Assembly (NCBI GenBank): GCA_009926065.1
Contig: RFPP01000015.1
Location: 1 to 46,272, forward strand
DNA: 46,272 bases
Direction: 5' to 3'
Origin: Flavobacteriaceae bacterium
GTDB taxonomy: Bacteria; Bacteroidota; Bacteroidia; Flavobacteriales; Flavobacteriaceae
In this document: piece after piece, positions 31,696-40,553 of the stretch
Layout: the number at the start of each line of letters is the position of its first letter
Numbering within the stretch: the first letter of the stretch is position 1
The notes under the pieces: generated by a model
Databases searched by the model: none
What the model saw: only the letters and a program-made list of their open reading frames with translations
What the model was told of the DNA's origin: nothing
Position numbers and translations under genes: made by a program

Positions 31696-34536
31696 TTAAT
31701 GTGCTGCCAGCCAGTTGGTACCTTCTCCAATTTCAACAATCAAAGGGACATTTAAGGTAAATGCATTTTCCATTTCATATTTTATCAACGGTTTAATTTT
31801 TTCTAATTCTGAATAATGAACATCAAATACCAACTCATCGTGAACCTGTAAAAGCATTTTACTTTTCCAATTTTCGCTCGATAGTTTATGATGAATATTA
31901 ATCATTGCAATTTTAATTATATCAGCAGCACTTCCCTGAATTGGAGCATTAACTGCGTTTCTTTCGGCTCCACCTCGAACAATGGCGTTTTGAGAATTGA
32001 TATCTTTTAAATAGCGACGTCTTCCAAGAATAGTTTGGACATAGCCGTTTTCTCTTGCAAATTGAATTTGGTTATTTATGTAAGATTTTAAACTTGGATA
32101 TGTTTGATAGTAAGCTTCAATTAATGCCGCACTTTCCACTCTTGAAAGCGATGTTTGGTTGCTCAATCCAAAGGCAGAAACACCATAAATAATTCCAAAA
32201 TTTACCGTTTTAGCATGGCTTCTTTGTTCGCGTGTTACTTCTTCTAAAGGTACTTTAAATACTTTTGAAGCGGTTGATTTATGAATATCTTCGTTTTTTT
32301 GAAATGACTGTATCATGTTTTCTTCCCCGCTCAAAGCGGCAATTATGCGAAGTTCTATTTGAGAATAATCGGCAGAAACCAAAGTATAATTTTCATCTCG
32401 TGACACAAATGCTTTTCTGATTTGACGACCTCTTTCTGTTCGAATTGGGATATTTTGCAAATTTGGATTATTAGAACTTAACCTTCCCGTAGCAGCAACT
32501 GTTTGCATATAATCGGTGTGAATTCTATTGGTTTTTGGGTCAACTTGGTTTGGCAATGCCTCCACATAGGTATTTTGTAATTTTACTAATTGTCGCCAAT
32601 CCAAAATTGCTTTAACAATTTCATGCTCTTTAACCAAATAATTTAAAATTTCTTCGCCGGTTGCATATTGCCCAGTTTTTGTCTTTTTTTGTTTTACACC
32701 ACCAATTTTTAATTTGTCAAATAAGATGTCGCCTAATTGTTTTGGAGAAGCCAAATTGAACTTTTCACCAGCAATTTCATAAATGGTAGTTTCCAGTTTA
32801 TGGATGTCATTTGCTAAATCGTGCGATAATGATTTTAAGAAATCTACGTCAACTCGAATTCCCTCTTTCTCCATTGATGCCAATACTTTCACCAACGGAA
32901 TTTCAATTTCATCAAAGAGTTTTTTGGTATCAGTGTTATCTAATTGTAATGAAAAATTTTCTTTTAATTGAAAAGTTACATCGGCATCTTCAGTTGCATA
33001 TTCTTTTATATCTTCCAATGAAACGTCTCGCATTGAAAGCTGATTTTTTCCTTTTTTACCAATTAAATCTTCAATGGATTTTGGAGAGTATTTTAAATAA
33101 GTCTCCGATAAAATATCCATATTATGACGCATATCAGGATTAATTAGATAATGCGCAATCATCGTGTCAAACAATTTTCCTTTAACTTGTATTGAATAAT
33201 TTGAAAGAACTTTCAAATCATATTTTAAGTTTTGACCTATTTTTTCAATCGCTTCATTCTCAAAAAACGGTCTGAATTTCTCAATTAAAATAGTTGCCTC
33301 TTCTTTGTTTTCTGGAAAGGGAACATAAAAACCTTTTCCTTTTTCATAAGAAAATGCAATTCCTACTAATTCGGCGTGTAATGCATCTATGTTTGTAGTT
33401 TCGGTATCAAAACATACAGAAGTTTGGTTTTGTAAATTTTGCAATAGCAATTTCACCGCCAAATCACCTTGAATAGTTTGATAGAAATGTTGCGTATTTT
33501 CTAAAGAATTGTAATATTGATGGCGCGTTTCGTCAGTTGTTGAATCGTGTATTGTACTACCAAAAAGGTCAAATTGATCTTCGTTTTTCGGCTGTGGTTT
33601 TTTATATAATTTAGTTTCATCTATTACATCAATTTGCGCTGTAGCTCCTCCTTTTTTGAAAATCGTATCAAATTGTTCCGCCATTCTTCTGAATTCTAAT
33701 TCATTAAATAAGGCATCTGTTTTTGCAACATCAGGAGTTGATAATTCATACTCTGTTTCATTAAAAACTACTGGACAATCTAAAAGTATAGTTGCTAATT
33801 TTTTTGATAATATCCCTTTCTCTTTATTGGCTTCAATATTGTCTTTCATTTTTCCTGAAAGTTTATCGGTATTGGCCAACAAATTTTCCATTGTACCAAA
33901 TTCTTTCAATAATTTCTTTGCCGTTACTTCTCCAACTCCTGGCAGTCCAGGGATATTATCGGCAGTATCTCCCATCATTCCTAAAAAATCAATCACTTGT
34001 TCTGGTCTTTCAATTTCAAATTTTTCAAGTACTTCAGGAATACCCCATATTTCTATTCCATTTCCCATTCTTGCAGGTTTGTACATAAAAATATTCTCAG
34101 AAACCAATTGGGCAAAATCTTTATCGGGGGTAACCATAAAAACTTTAAAATTTTGTTTTTCGGCCTGTTTTGCAATGGTACCTATCAAATCGTCAGCTTC
34201 ATATCCATTAACTTCAATTATAGGAATGTGCATTGCTTTCAATAATTCTTGAATATATGGAACTGCAATTTTAATTGCATCGGGAGTTGCGTCACGATTC
34301 GCCTTATATTCAGGAAAGATGTCATTTCGTAAATCACTACCTCCTTTATCGAATGCTACAGCTAAATGATCCGGTTTTTCCCTTTTAATGACATCCATTA
34401 ATGAATTCATAAAACCCATAATTGCTGAAGTGTCAAGTCCTTTTGAATTGATTCTAGGGTTTTTTATAAAGGCATAATATCCTCTAAAAATTAAAGCATA
34501 AGCGTCTAATAGGAACAATCGTTTTTGTGCTGACAT
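31696..34536 (-). CDS. polA: DNA polymerase I
   Basis: 946 residues with all three domains. 5'-3' exonuclease: LLDAYALIFRGYYAF, VAFDKGGSDLRNDIFPEYKANRD, NGYEADDLIGT, DFLGMMGDTADNIPGLPGVG. 3'-5' exonuclease with its acidic residues intact, so proofreading is expected: CFDTETTNID, IGQNLKYDLKVL, YATEDADVTF. Polymerase: motif A VSADYSQIELRIIAALSG, motif B RSHAKTVNFGIIYGVSAFG, motif C LLQVHDELVFDVH. It fills gaps and removes RNA primers. Start ATG at 34536; a divergent metallophosphoesterase gene lies 130 bp away. Confidence 0.98.
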   Translation of the reverse strand: MSAQKRLFLLDAYALIFRGYYAFIKNPRINSKGLDTSAIMGFMNSLMDVIKREKPDHLAVAFDKGGSDLRNDIFPEYKANRDATPDAIKIAVPYIQELLKAMHIPIIEVNGYEADDLIGTIAKQAEKQNFKVFMVTPDKDFAQLVSENIFMYKPARMGNGIEIWGIPEVLEKFEIERPEQVIDFLGMMGDTADNIPGLPGVGEVTAKKLLKEFGTMENLLANTDKLSGKMKDNIEANKEKGILSKKLATILLDCPVVFNETEYELSTPDVAKTDALFNELEFRRMAEQFDTIFKKGGATAQIDVIDETKLYKKPQPKNEDQFDLFGSTIHDSTTDETRHQYYNSLENTQHFYQTIQGDLAVKLLLQNLQNQTSVCFDTETTNIDALHAELVGIAFSYEKGKGFYVPFPENKEEATILIEKFRPFFENEAIEKIGQNLKYDLKVLSNYSIQVKGKLFDTMIAHYLINPDMRHNMDILSETYLKYSPKSIEDLIGKKGKNQLSMRDVSLEDIKEYATEDADVTFQLKENFSLQLDNTDTKKLFDEIEIPLVKVLASMEKEGIRVDVDFLKSLSHDLANDIHKLETTIYEIAGEKFNLASPKQLGDILFDKLKIGGVKQKKTKTGQYATGEEILNYLVKEHEIVKAILDWRQLVKLQNTYVEALPNQVDPKTNRIHTDYMQTVAATGRLSSNNPNLQNIPIRTERGRQIRKAFVSRDENYTLVSADYSQIELRIIAALSGEENMIQSFQKNEDIHKSTASKVFKVPLEEVTREQRSHAKTVNFGIIYGVSAFGLSNQTSLSRVESAALIEAYYQTYPSLKSYINNQIQFARENGYVQTILGRRRYLKDINSQNAIVRGGAERNAVNAPIQGSAADIIKIAMINIHHKLSSENWKSKMLLQVHDELVFDVHYSELEKIKPLIKYEMENAFTLNVPLIVEIGEGTNWLAAH

Positions 34537-34666
34537 AAATAGTAAGGTGTATTTTAATGTGTAAAAATAATCAATCGAAATTTAAAGAAAACATTTCAAG
34601 TTAATTTTTATTTAATAGAAGTTACATTTGTGTAATTTATTCGTTCTTTTGTATAAATTTTTTTGA

Positions 34667-35902
34667 ATGGCACTACGTTTCCTCCTACTTTGTATTATTC
34701 TCTTTGTTATCGAACTTTATGCTTTTCAGGCACTGAAAACTATAACAAAAGTTAGATGGATTAAGACAATATACATTGTAATTTCCATTTCAACTCTTGT
34801 ATTTATTGGATATCAATTTACAAAATTTGATAGAAGTGTGGGTCAAACTAAAATGACAATGATCACTTTAGGATTGTTATTATTAGTTTTAATTCCTAAA
34901 TTTCTTTTGTCAATTATTTTATTGTTTGAAGATATATACCGTTTATTTGCGGGAGCTTCGAATTATTTTTCAAATTATAATAATGACGCCACATTTTTTC
35001 CTCAAAGAAGAAAATTTGTAAGCCAAATCGCTTTAGGATTGGCATCAATTCCATTTGCCTCATTAATTTACGGAATGACAATAGGAAAATACAATTACAA
35101 AGTTATCAAGCAAAAACTATTTTTTCCCGATTTACCAGAAGCTTTTGATGGATTTACAATTACTCAAATTTCAGATATTCATAGTGGTAGTTTTGATAAT
35201 CCCGATAAAATTAATTATGCTATTGATTTAATCAACGAGCAAAATTCGGATTTAATTTTGTTTACAGGAGATATAGTAAATACTCACGCTAAAGAGATGC
35301 ATCCTTGGATAGAAACATTTAACAGAATAAAAAAACATAAATATGGAAAATTTTCAGTGCTCGGAAATCATGATTATGGGGAATATGTTACTTGGCCTTC
35401 ACAAAAAGCCAAGGATGAAAATTTTGAAGCAATAAAAAATCTTTATGGTCAAATTGATTTTAAGTTACTATTAAACGAACATACTTTTATTGAAAAAGGA
35501 GATCAAAAAATAGCATTGATTGGAGTAGAAAATTGGGGTAACAATTTTAAGAAAGTTGGCGATATTAATAAGGCATCCGCCAATTTAACTCAGGATGATT
35601 TCAAAATATTAATGTCACATGATCCATCACATTGGGAATATGAGGTAAAAAATCATGAAAAAAATTTTCAATTAACTCTATCAGGACACACCCATGGAAT
35701 GCAATTTGGAATAGAAATTCCAGGATATTTTAAATGGAGTTTAGCTCAATATATATATAAACAATGGGCAGGATTATACGAAAATGCCGGAAGATACGTT
35801 TATGTTAATAGAGGATTTGGGTTTCATGCCTATCCAGGACGAGTAGGAATTATGCCAGAAATTACGGTTTTAGAACTAAAAAAAGGAAAATATATAGTGT
35901 AA
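34667..35902 (+). CDS. Membrane-anchored metallophosphoesterase (YkuE-like)
   Basis: 411 residues. About four N-terminal membrane helices (1-100) and a linker precede a calcineurin-like phosphoesterase domain facing the outside. Metal-binding motifs are in order: QISDIHSG, LFTGDIVNTH, VLGNHDYGEYV, LMSHDPSHW and LSGHTHGMQ. The final GFHAYPGRVGIMPEITVLEL is typical of the YkuE branch. Substrates of relatives include cell-envelope phospholipids such as UDP-diacylglucosamine (LpxG/LpxH-like), but which applies here is unknown. TACATTTG at 34623-34630 may be its -7 box. Confidence 0.9.
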   Translation: MALRFLLLCIILFVIELYAFQALKTITKVRWIKTIYIVISISTLVFIGYQFTKFDRSVGQTKMTMITLGLLLLVLIPKFLLSIILLFEDIYRLFAGASNYFSNYNNDATFFPQRRKFVSQIALGLASIPFASLIYGMTIGKYNYKVIKQKLFFPDLPEAFDGFTITQISDIHSGSFDNPDKINYAIDLINEQNSDLILFTGDIVNTHAKEMHPWIETFNRIKKHKYGKFSVLGNHDYGEYVTWPSQKAKDENFEAIKNLYGQIDFKLLLNEHTFIEKGDQKIALIGVENWGNNFKKVGDINKASANLTQDDFKILMSHDPSHWEYEVKNHEKNFQLTLSGHTHGMQFGIEIPGYFKWSLAQYIYKQWAGLYENAGRYVYVNRGFGFHAYPGRVGIMPEITVLELKKGKYIV

Positions 35903-35976
35903 TTTATCAAATTCCTTATATTTGTAACGTATAATCTCTATTTAGAAGTCTAAATTATATTAAATTTTTTGGTTTT

Positions 35977-36273
35977 ATGTCAAAATTTGGAGAACTAATA
36001 AATACTCAATTACCGGTGTTAATTGATTTTTACACAGAGTGGAACGAGCCCTCAGTTTCTATGCACCCAGTTATAAGAGATGTGGCCGCAGCCCTTGGTG
36101 ATAAAGCTAAAGTGATAAAAATTGATGTGGATAAAAATCAAGAATTAGCCGATGCTTTAAGAATCAAAGGACTTCCAACTTTGATGATATACAAACAAGG
36201 TCAGATGGTATGGAGACAATCTGGTGAACTTGATGCTAATACAATTATTACCTTGGTTCAGGAACAAATTTAG
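35977..36273 (+). CDS. Thioredoxin-fold protein without the redox cysteines
   Basis: 98 residues. The fold is clear: PVLIDFYTEW, the VIKIDVDKNQELADALRIKGLPTLMIYKQGQMVW stretch with cis-Pro67, and a final helix. The active site, W-C-x-x-C in thioredoxins, reads W22-N23-E24-P25-S26, and the protein contains no cysteine at all. It therefore cannot do dithiol exchange; it may be a binding or scaffold protein. I believe close relatives exist in other flavobacteria with the same change (from memory), so it is unlikely to be a sequencing error. It has its own leader of about 75 bp after the phosphoesterase. Confidence 0.88.
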   Translation: MSKFGELINTQLPVLIDFYTEWNEPSVSMHPVIRDVAAALGDKAKVIKIDVDKNQELADALRIKGLPTLMIYKQGQMVWRQSGELDANTIITLVQEQI

Positions 36274-36362
36274 AATTACTACAAGGCAATTTCCCTAAGT
36301 TTATTAATTTAAAAAGAAAAATAACACACTATTATTCAACAAAAGTGATGTTTATAACTTTT

Positions 36363-39300
36363 TTATTCATTATCTCTATCAAATAACTTAAACATTTGAT
36401 TATACATGTTGAATACTTTTCTATTCTGATTATAGAATTCTATATCTTTACTTTTTTTCATAACCTCCAATAGGCTTCTGTATCTTTCTATATTTGTAAC
36501 CACTTCCATAGCTACAGTTCCTAATTCTGAAGGTTTGTAGTTACTAAAATATTTTAATTGCTCTTGATATTTAGTTGAAAGTTCAATTAATAATTTTCTT
36601 GCTTTTTCTTTTTTACCAATTGCATAATAACCGCTGGCAAAAGGCTCAACCATCGTATAATAATCATAGTATCTAATTGGCATTTTTTTCATTCCTAAGT
36701 CAATTATTTCCTCTGCTTTTGAAAATTGACCTTCATTAATTAATTGTTCCATTAATCTCGACATATTAGTTCTATAAGAAATACTATTTCTTCTCGTTTC
36801 GACGTCGTGATATATATTTGGACTCTCTCCGTTGCCCCATTCCCAGTTTTTTACTAATTTATACATTACATCGGTATCAATACATCCCATATCGTGTTGA
36901 CTTGCATCTTTTGAAATCGGGGTTTTTATAGGAACAAGTTTGTATAGCATTCCATTTAATTGTAAATAATCTTTCATCCATAAATAATCATCATCACCAA
37001 AGCTCCCCGGTGAAAAATAAATAGGCCTCTTCCAATTATTATTAGCCAAAATATCCAACATCATTAATCGGTTTTTATATATAGCTCTACCTTTAATATC
37101 GATATCTATATAAGGAACTATTGAGTCATAGAATTTTGGATTCACTACCTTATTTTTGATGATATTATTTTTATCAATTATCATTCTTATTTTGTTGGTT
37201 GGATAAAAATGCACCTTTTGTCCGTTGGGCATATCAACAAATGTTTTAGGATCATTACTTTTTGTAAATTTCATAAAGTTCTTAATATCCCATCGAGTAT
37301 TAGTTAATTGATTGTAAACTATATAATCTAATTTATCTCCAACGTATTGATCATGAGTAAATGATATTGGCAAACCATCAGATTGATAAGTTTTGCTTTT
37401 CATTTGATCTATATACCAATCAGTCATAAATAAGCTGGTATTAACTATTTTTACGTCAGTTCTAACGTTTTCAATTTCTTGTGCGTACCATAGAGGAAAA
37501 GTATCGTTATCTCCAATGGTAAACAATATTGCATTTTTATCGCATGAATTAAGATAGTTTTTTGCCAGAGCAATAGCAGTAAATTTCCCTGAACGATCGT
37601 GATCATCCCAGTTCTGAAAAGCCATTAACAACGGGGCTCCTAACATAGTTGTGGCTAATATAATAGTCCCAGCATATTTTGGATTTAGAAATTTTTTGAG
37701 CATATCATAAATTGCATATACTCCAATTCCAATCCAAATGGCAAAAACATAAAACGAACCTACTAATGCATAATCTCTTTCACGAGGTTCAAAAGGTCTT
37801 TCGTTTAAATATATTTTTAGTGCTAGTCCAGTAAATAAAAATAAAACAAGAAGTACATAAAAGCTCTTCTGATTTTTATAGGCATGAAATAGAAGGCCGA
37901 TTAACCCAAGTAAAAATGGAATAAAATAATATACATTTCTTCCTTTATTATTTAATGTATCTGAGGGTAAATCGTATTGTGGGCCAAGATGAATTTCATC
38001 AATAAAATCTATTCCACTCAACCAATTTCCATCTACCAAATCATAATTACCTTGTTTATCATTTTGACGACCAGTGAAGTTCCACATCAAATACCTCCAG
38101 TACATGTATCCAAATTGGTATTCAAACATGAAACCAAAATTGTCAGCAGTTGTTGGTTTTTCTATAATAAGGTAATCGCTATAAGTTTTTAAAAAAGTAA
38201 CATAATCCTCATTATCAACTTTTTTTGCAGCATAATCAGCTTTAAATTCATTGACAGTTTTTTCAACCTCGTTTCTTAATTGCGCACTTGCCTTTGCAAT
38301 ATCTTCTTCAGAAAGTTGTTCAATATCAATTCCATACTGTGCTAAATCTTCTTCATATGCATAATTTGGATCTAATCGAAATTCTAACGGATGAGTAAAA
38401 TCGATGTAATTTTCTACATGTTCTGTGCTCCACAATCTTGGTAAAATCGCTTTATGATTATCGTCGCTGTTTTGTTCAGCATTTTTATAATTATTGGTAA
38501 TAATATATTTTTTTGTTTTATAATCTCTTTCGTAGTTTGGAGCTTTATCTAGATAAGGTGTTTCTTTATCTAAGCCAGCAAAAGTATCTGAATATTGAGG
38601 ACCATAAAATAAGGGGTTATTTCCATATTGTTCTCTATTATAATAAGCTAAAACTTCCGCAGCATCAGATGGTTTATTTTCATTAATTACAGTATTTGCA
38701 TTAGCACGAATAGGCAGCATCATCCAGGTTGAAAAACCAATAAAAATAAATAAAATACATAGAATTAAAGTATTTATTTGAACATAACCTTTTGATTTTG
38801 TGAATTTTAATCCATAATAAAACAAACCAATTAATACTAAAGTAGCGAAAATTGTTCCTGAATCAAACGGAAATCCAAGACTATTTACCATAAAAATTTC
38901 TGCTTTTCCGAAAAATGCCATCGTCCAAGGCAATAATAATTTGAATATAAATAGTAAAATTGCTACAACGATAATATTGGCAATAATGAAATTTTTAATA
39001 GTTACATTTTTATAGTTTTTAAAATAATATAAGAAACCAATGGCAGGTATAGTTAATAATGCCATAAAGTGTACACCAAAAGAAAGCCCAACAATCAATG
39101 AAATTAGTAGTAACCATCTGTTTCCCCGAGGAGTATTCATATCTTGCTCCCATCTCAATCCAAGCCAAAATAACAAAGCAATAAATAAGGTAGCCATAGC
39201 ATAAACTTCAGCTTCCACTGCATTGTACCAAAAACTATCTGAAAAGGTGAACGCTAAAGAACCAATAAAAGAACTTCCTAAAATTACAATAGAGTTAGTT

Positions 39301-39674
39301 TTTGAAATTGGTTCATTTGAACCTTCATAATTATTTGAAAAAGCAACAGAGTTAACTATTTTTTTAATTAATAGTGTTGACGACCAAAAAAGGAATAAAA
39401 TAGTAAATGCACTTGAAAAAACCGACATCATGTTTACCATTAAAGCGATGTGTGTTACATCAGTTGCAAACATGGCAAAAAAGGCTCCAATCATTTGAAA
39501 TAAAGGCGCTCCGGGAGGGTGGCCTACTTCAAGTTTAGCCGCCGTGGCAATATATTCACCGCAATCCCAAAAACTCATTGTTGGTTCAACGGTAAGTGTA
39601 TAAGTGGTTAATGCTATTGCAAATGTGATCCAACCTAAAATGGTATTCCATTTGTTAAAATTGAAGTTTGACAT
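36363..39674 (-). CDS. DUF2723 multi-pass membrane protein (GT-C-like)
   Basis: 1103 residues from the ATG at 39674; the in-frame ATG 11 codons upstream is less likely since MSNFNFNKWNTILGW is the usual family start. Residues 1-330 and 560-690 hold roughly 12 membrane helices. The first extracytoplasmic loop PTMSFWDCGEYIATAAKLEVGHPPGAPLFQ carries the D-x-x-E acidic residues expected of GT-C (PMT-type) glycosyltransferases, and GDNDTFPLWYAQEI follows in the large soluble domain. The C-terminal part (MKKMPIRYYDYYTMVEPFASGYYAIGKKEKARKLL) looks TPR-like. It may transfer a sugar from a lipid carrier to protein or glycan. It is a single-gene unit. Confidence 0.86.
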   Translation of the reverse strand: MSNFNFNKWNTILGWITFAIALTTYTLTVEPTMSFWDCGEYIATAAKLEVGHPPGAPLFQMIGAFFAMFATDVTHIALMVNMMSVFSSAFTILFLFWSSTLLIKKIVNSVAFSNNYEGSNEPISKTNSIVILGSSFIGSLAFTFSDSFWYNAVEAEVYAMATLFIALLFWLGLRWEQDMNTPRGNRWLLLISLIVGLSFGVHFMALLTIPAIGFLYYFKNYKNVTIKNFIIANIIVVAILLFIFKLLLPWTMAFFGKAEIFMVNSLGFPFDSGTIFATLVLIGLFYYGLKFTKSKGYVQINTLILCILFIFIGFSTWMMLPIRANANTVINENKPSDAAEVLAYYNREQYGNNPLFYGPQYSDTFAGLDKETPYLDKAPNYERDYKTKKYIITNNYKNAEQNSDDNHKAILPRLWSTEHVENYIDFTHPLEFRLDPNYAYEEDLAQYGIDIEQLSEEDIAKASAQLRNEVEKTVNEFKADYAAKKVDNEDYVTFLKTYSDYLIIEKPTTADNFGFMFEYQFGYMYWRYLMWNFTGRQNDKQGNYDLVDGNWLSGIDFIDEIHLGPQYDLPSDTLNNKGRNVYYFIPFLLGLIGLLFHAYKNQKSFYVLLVLFLFTGLALKIYLNERPFEPRERDYALVGSFYVFAIWIGIGVYAIYDMLKKFLNPKYAGTIILATTMLGAPLLMAFQNWDDHDRSGKFTAIALAKNYLNSCDKNAILFTIGDNDTFPLWYAQEIENVRTDVKIVNTSLFMTDWYIDQMKSKTYQSDGLPISFTHDQYVGDKLDYIVYNQLTNTRWDIKNFMKFTKSNDPKTFVDMPNGQKVHFYPTNKIRMIIDKNNIIKNKVVNPKFYDSIVPYIDIDIKGRAIYKNRLMMLDILANNNWKRPIYFSPGSFGDDDYLWMKDYLQLNGMLYKLVPIKTPISKDASQHDMGCIDTDVMYKLVKNWEWGNGESPNIYHDVETRRNSISYRTNMSRLMEQLINEGQFSKAEEIIDLGMKKMPIRYYDYYTMVEPFASGYYAIGKKEKARKLLIELSTKYQEQLKYFSNYKPSELGTVAMEVVTNIERYRSLLEVMKKSKDIEFYNQNRKVFNMYNQMFKLFDRDNE

Positions 39675-39771
39675 ATATATGGTATGAATTTTACTTTTTA
39701 AGTACAAAGAAAATGTTTTTTTGCTTAATGAAATGCTAAAAATATATTTTTAATTATTTTTAGATAAAAAA

Positions 39772-39802
39772 TTTGTTAAACTTAAAATTTCGTTTATTTT
39801 TG
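39772..39802 (+). promoter_or_regulatory. Promoter of tRNA-Gln
   Basis: TTTG (39772-39775), 19-nt spacer, TATTTTTG (39795-39802), 23 bp before the tRNA. Confidence 0.85.
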
Positions 39803-39825
39803 CACTCGCTTTAAAGTAATGGAAT

Positions 39826-39896
39826 TGGTCTATGGTGTAATGGTAACACAACTGTTTTTGGTGCAGTCTTTCTAGGTTCGAGTCCTAGTAGACCAA
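39826..39896 (+). tRNA. tRNA-Gln (anticodon TTG)
   Basis: TGGTCTA (39826-39832) pairs with TAGACCA (39889-39895), discriminator A. Anticodon arm ACTGT-TTTTGGT-GCAGT gives anticodon TTG, reading CAA/CAG. T-arm CTAGG-TTCGAGT-CCTAG is intact. CCA is not encoded. 71 nt. Confidence 0.96.
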
Positions 39897-39931
39897 CAAA
39901 AAAACTCCTCAATTTATTGAGGAGTTTTTTT
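39897..39931 (+). terminator. Terminator of tRNA-Gln
   Basis: AAAACTCCTCAA-ttta-TTGAGGAGTTTT, a perfect 12-bp stem with tetraloop, flanked by A and T runs directly after the tRNA. Confidence 0.92.
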
Positions 39932-39984
39932 ATGAGTAAAATCCAAATAATTAGCAAAATATTTCATTAGTTTACCGAATGATT

Positions 39985-40013
39985 TTTGGATTATAAAAAA
40001 AAATGTATATTTG
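39985..40013 (+). promoter_or_regulatory. Promoter of rimP-nusA-infB
   Basis: TTTG (39985-39988), 17-nt spacer, TATATTTG (40006-40013). Confidence 0.78.
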
Positions 40014-40043
40014 CATCATTATTTATAAGAAACATTAGATAAT

Positions 40044-40068
40044 GAGGCACGCATAGCGTGCCTCTTTT
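40044..40068 (+). promoter_or_regulatory. Terminator-like hairpin in the rimP leader
   Basis: GAGGCACGC-ata-GCGTGCCTC, a perfect GC-rich 9-bp stem followed by TTTT, between the promoter and the rimP ATG (10 bp away). tRNA-Gln already has its own terminator and a promoter intervenes, so this is a leader element, possibly an attenuator. Confidence 0.8.
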
Positions 40069-40078
40069 CATAAAAACT

Positions 40079-40543
40079 ATGACATTTAAAGACAAAGTAA
40101 GTCGCTCGTTGGAGGAGGCATTATTAAAAAAACCATCACTTTTTTTAATAGATTTGAAAATTAGTGATAGTTTTAAAATAACAGTAACATTAGACGGAGA
40201 TTCGGGAGTAAATTTGCAAGATTGTATAGATATTAGCCGTTCAATAGAAAATAATTTAGATAGAGAAGAATGTGATTTTTCATTAGAAGTTGCCTCAGCA
40301 GGAGTTTCATCGCCATTAATAAATAGTCGTCAATTTAAAAAAAACATTGGAAGGTCACTTCAAGTAGAAACCCAAACCACTACCATAGAAGCTAAATTAA
40401 CGGAAGCTAATGATGATTTTATTGTATTAGAATGGGAGGCAAGAGAGCCTAAAAAAATTGGAAAAGGGAAAGAAACCGTTAAAAAAAGGTTAGAAATTTC
40501 TTATTCAGAAATAAAAAAAGCAATAGTTATAATAATTTTTTAA
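40079..40543 (+). CDS. rimP: Ribosome maturation factor RimP
   Basis: Needed for 30S subunit maturation. 154 residues from ATG at 40079 ([18 protein letters not shown]); an in-frame GTG at 40058 lies inside the leader hairpin and is unlikely to be used. The family signature is [53 protein letters not shown], followed by a C-terminal SH3-like half. It begins rimP-nusA-infB, an arrangement conserved across bacteria; nusA starts 10 bp after its stop. Confidence 0.95.
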   Translation: MTFKDKVSRSLEEALLKKPSLFLIDLKISDSFKITVTLDGDSGVNLQDCIDISRSIENNLDREECDFSLEVASAGVSSPLINSRQFKKNIGRSLQVETQTTTIEAKLTEANDDFIVLEWEAREPKKIGKGKETVKKRLEISYSEIKKAIVIIIF

Positions 40544-40553
40544 TAGATAGAGC

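Noticed and set aside
33656..34252. 198-codon plus-strand frame inside polA
   Set aside because: Antisense shadow of the well-conserved 5'-3' exonuclease domain; no signal of its own.
40058..40078. GTG start for rimP
   Set aside because: It lies inside the leader hairpin and adds residues that are not part of the family; ATG at 40079 gives the usual N-terminus.
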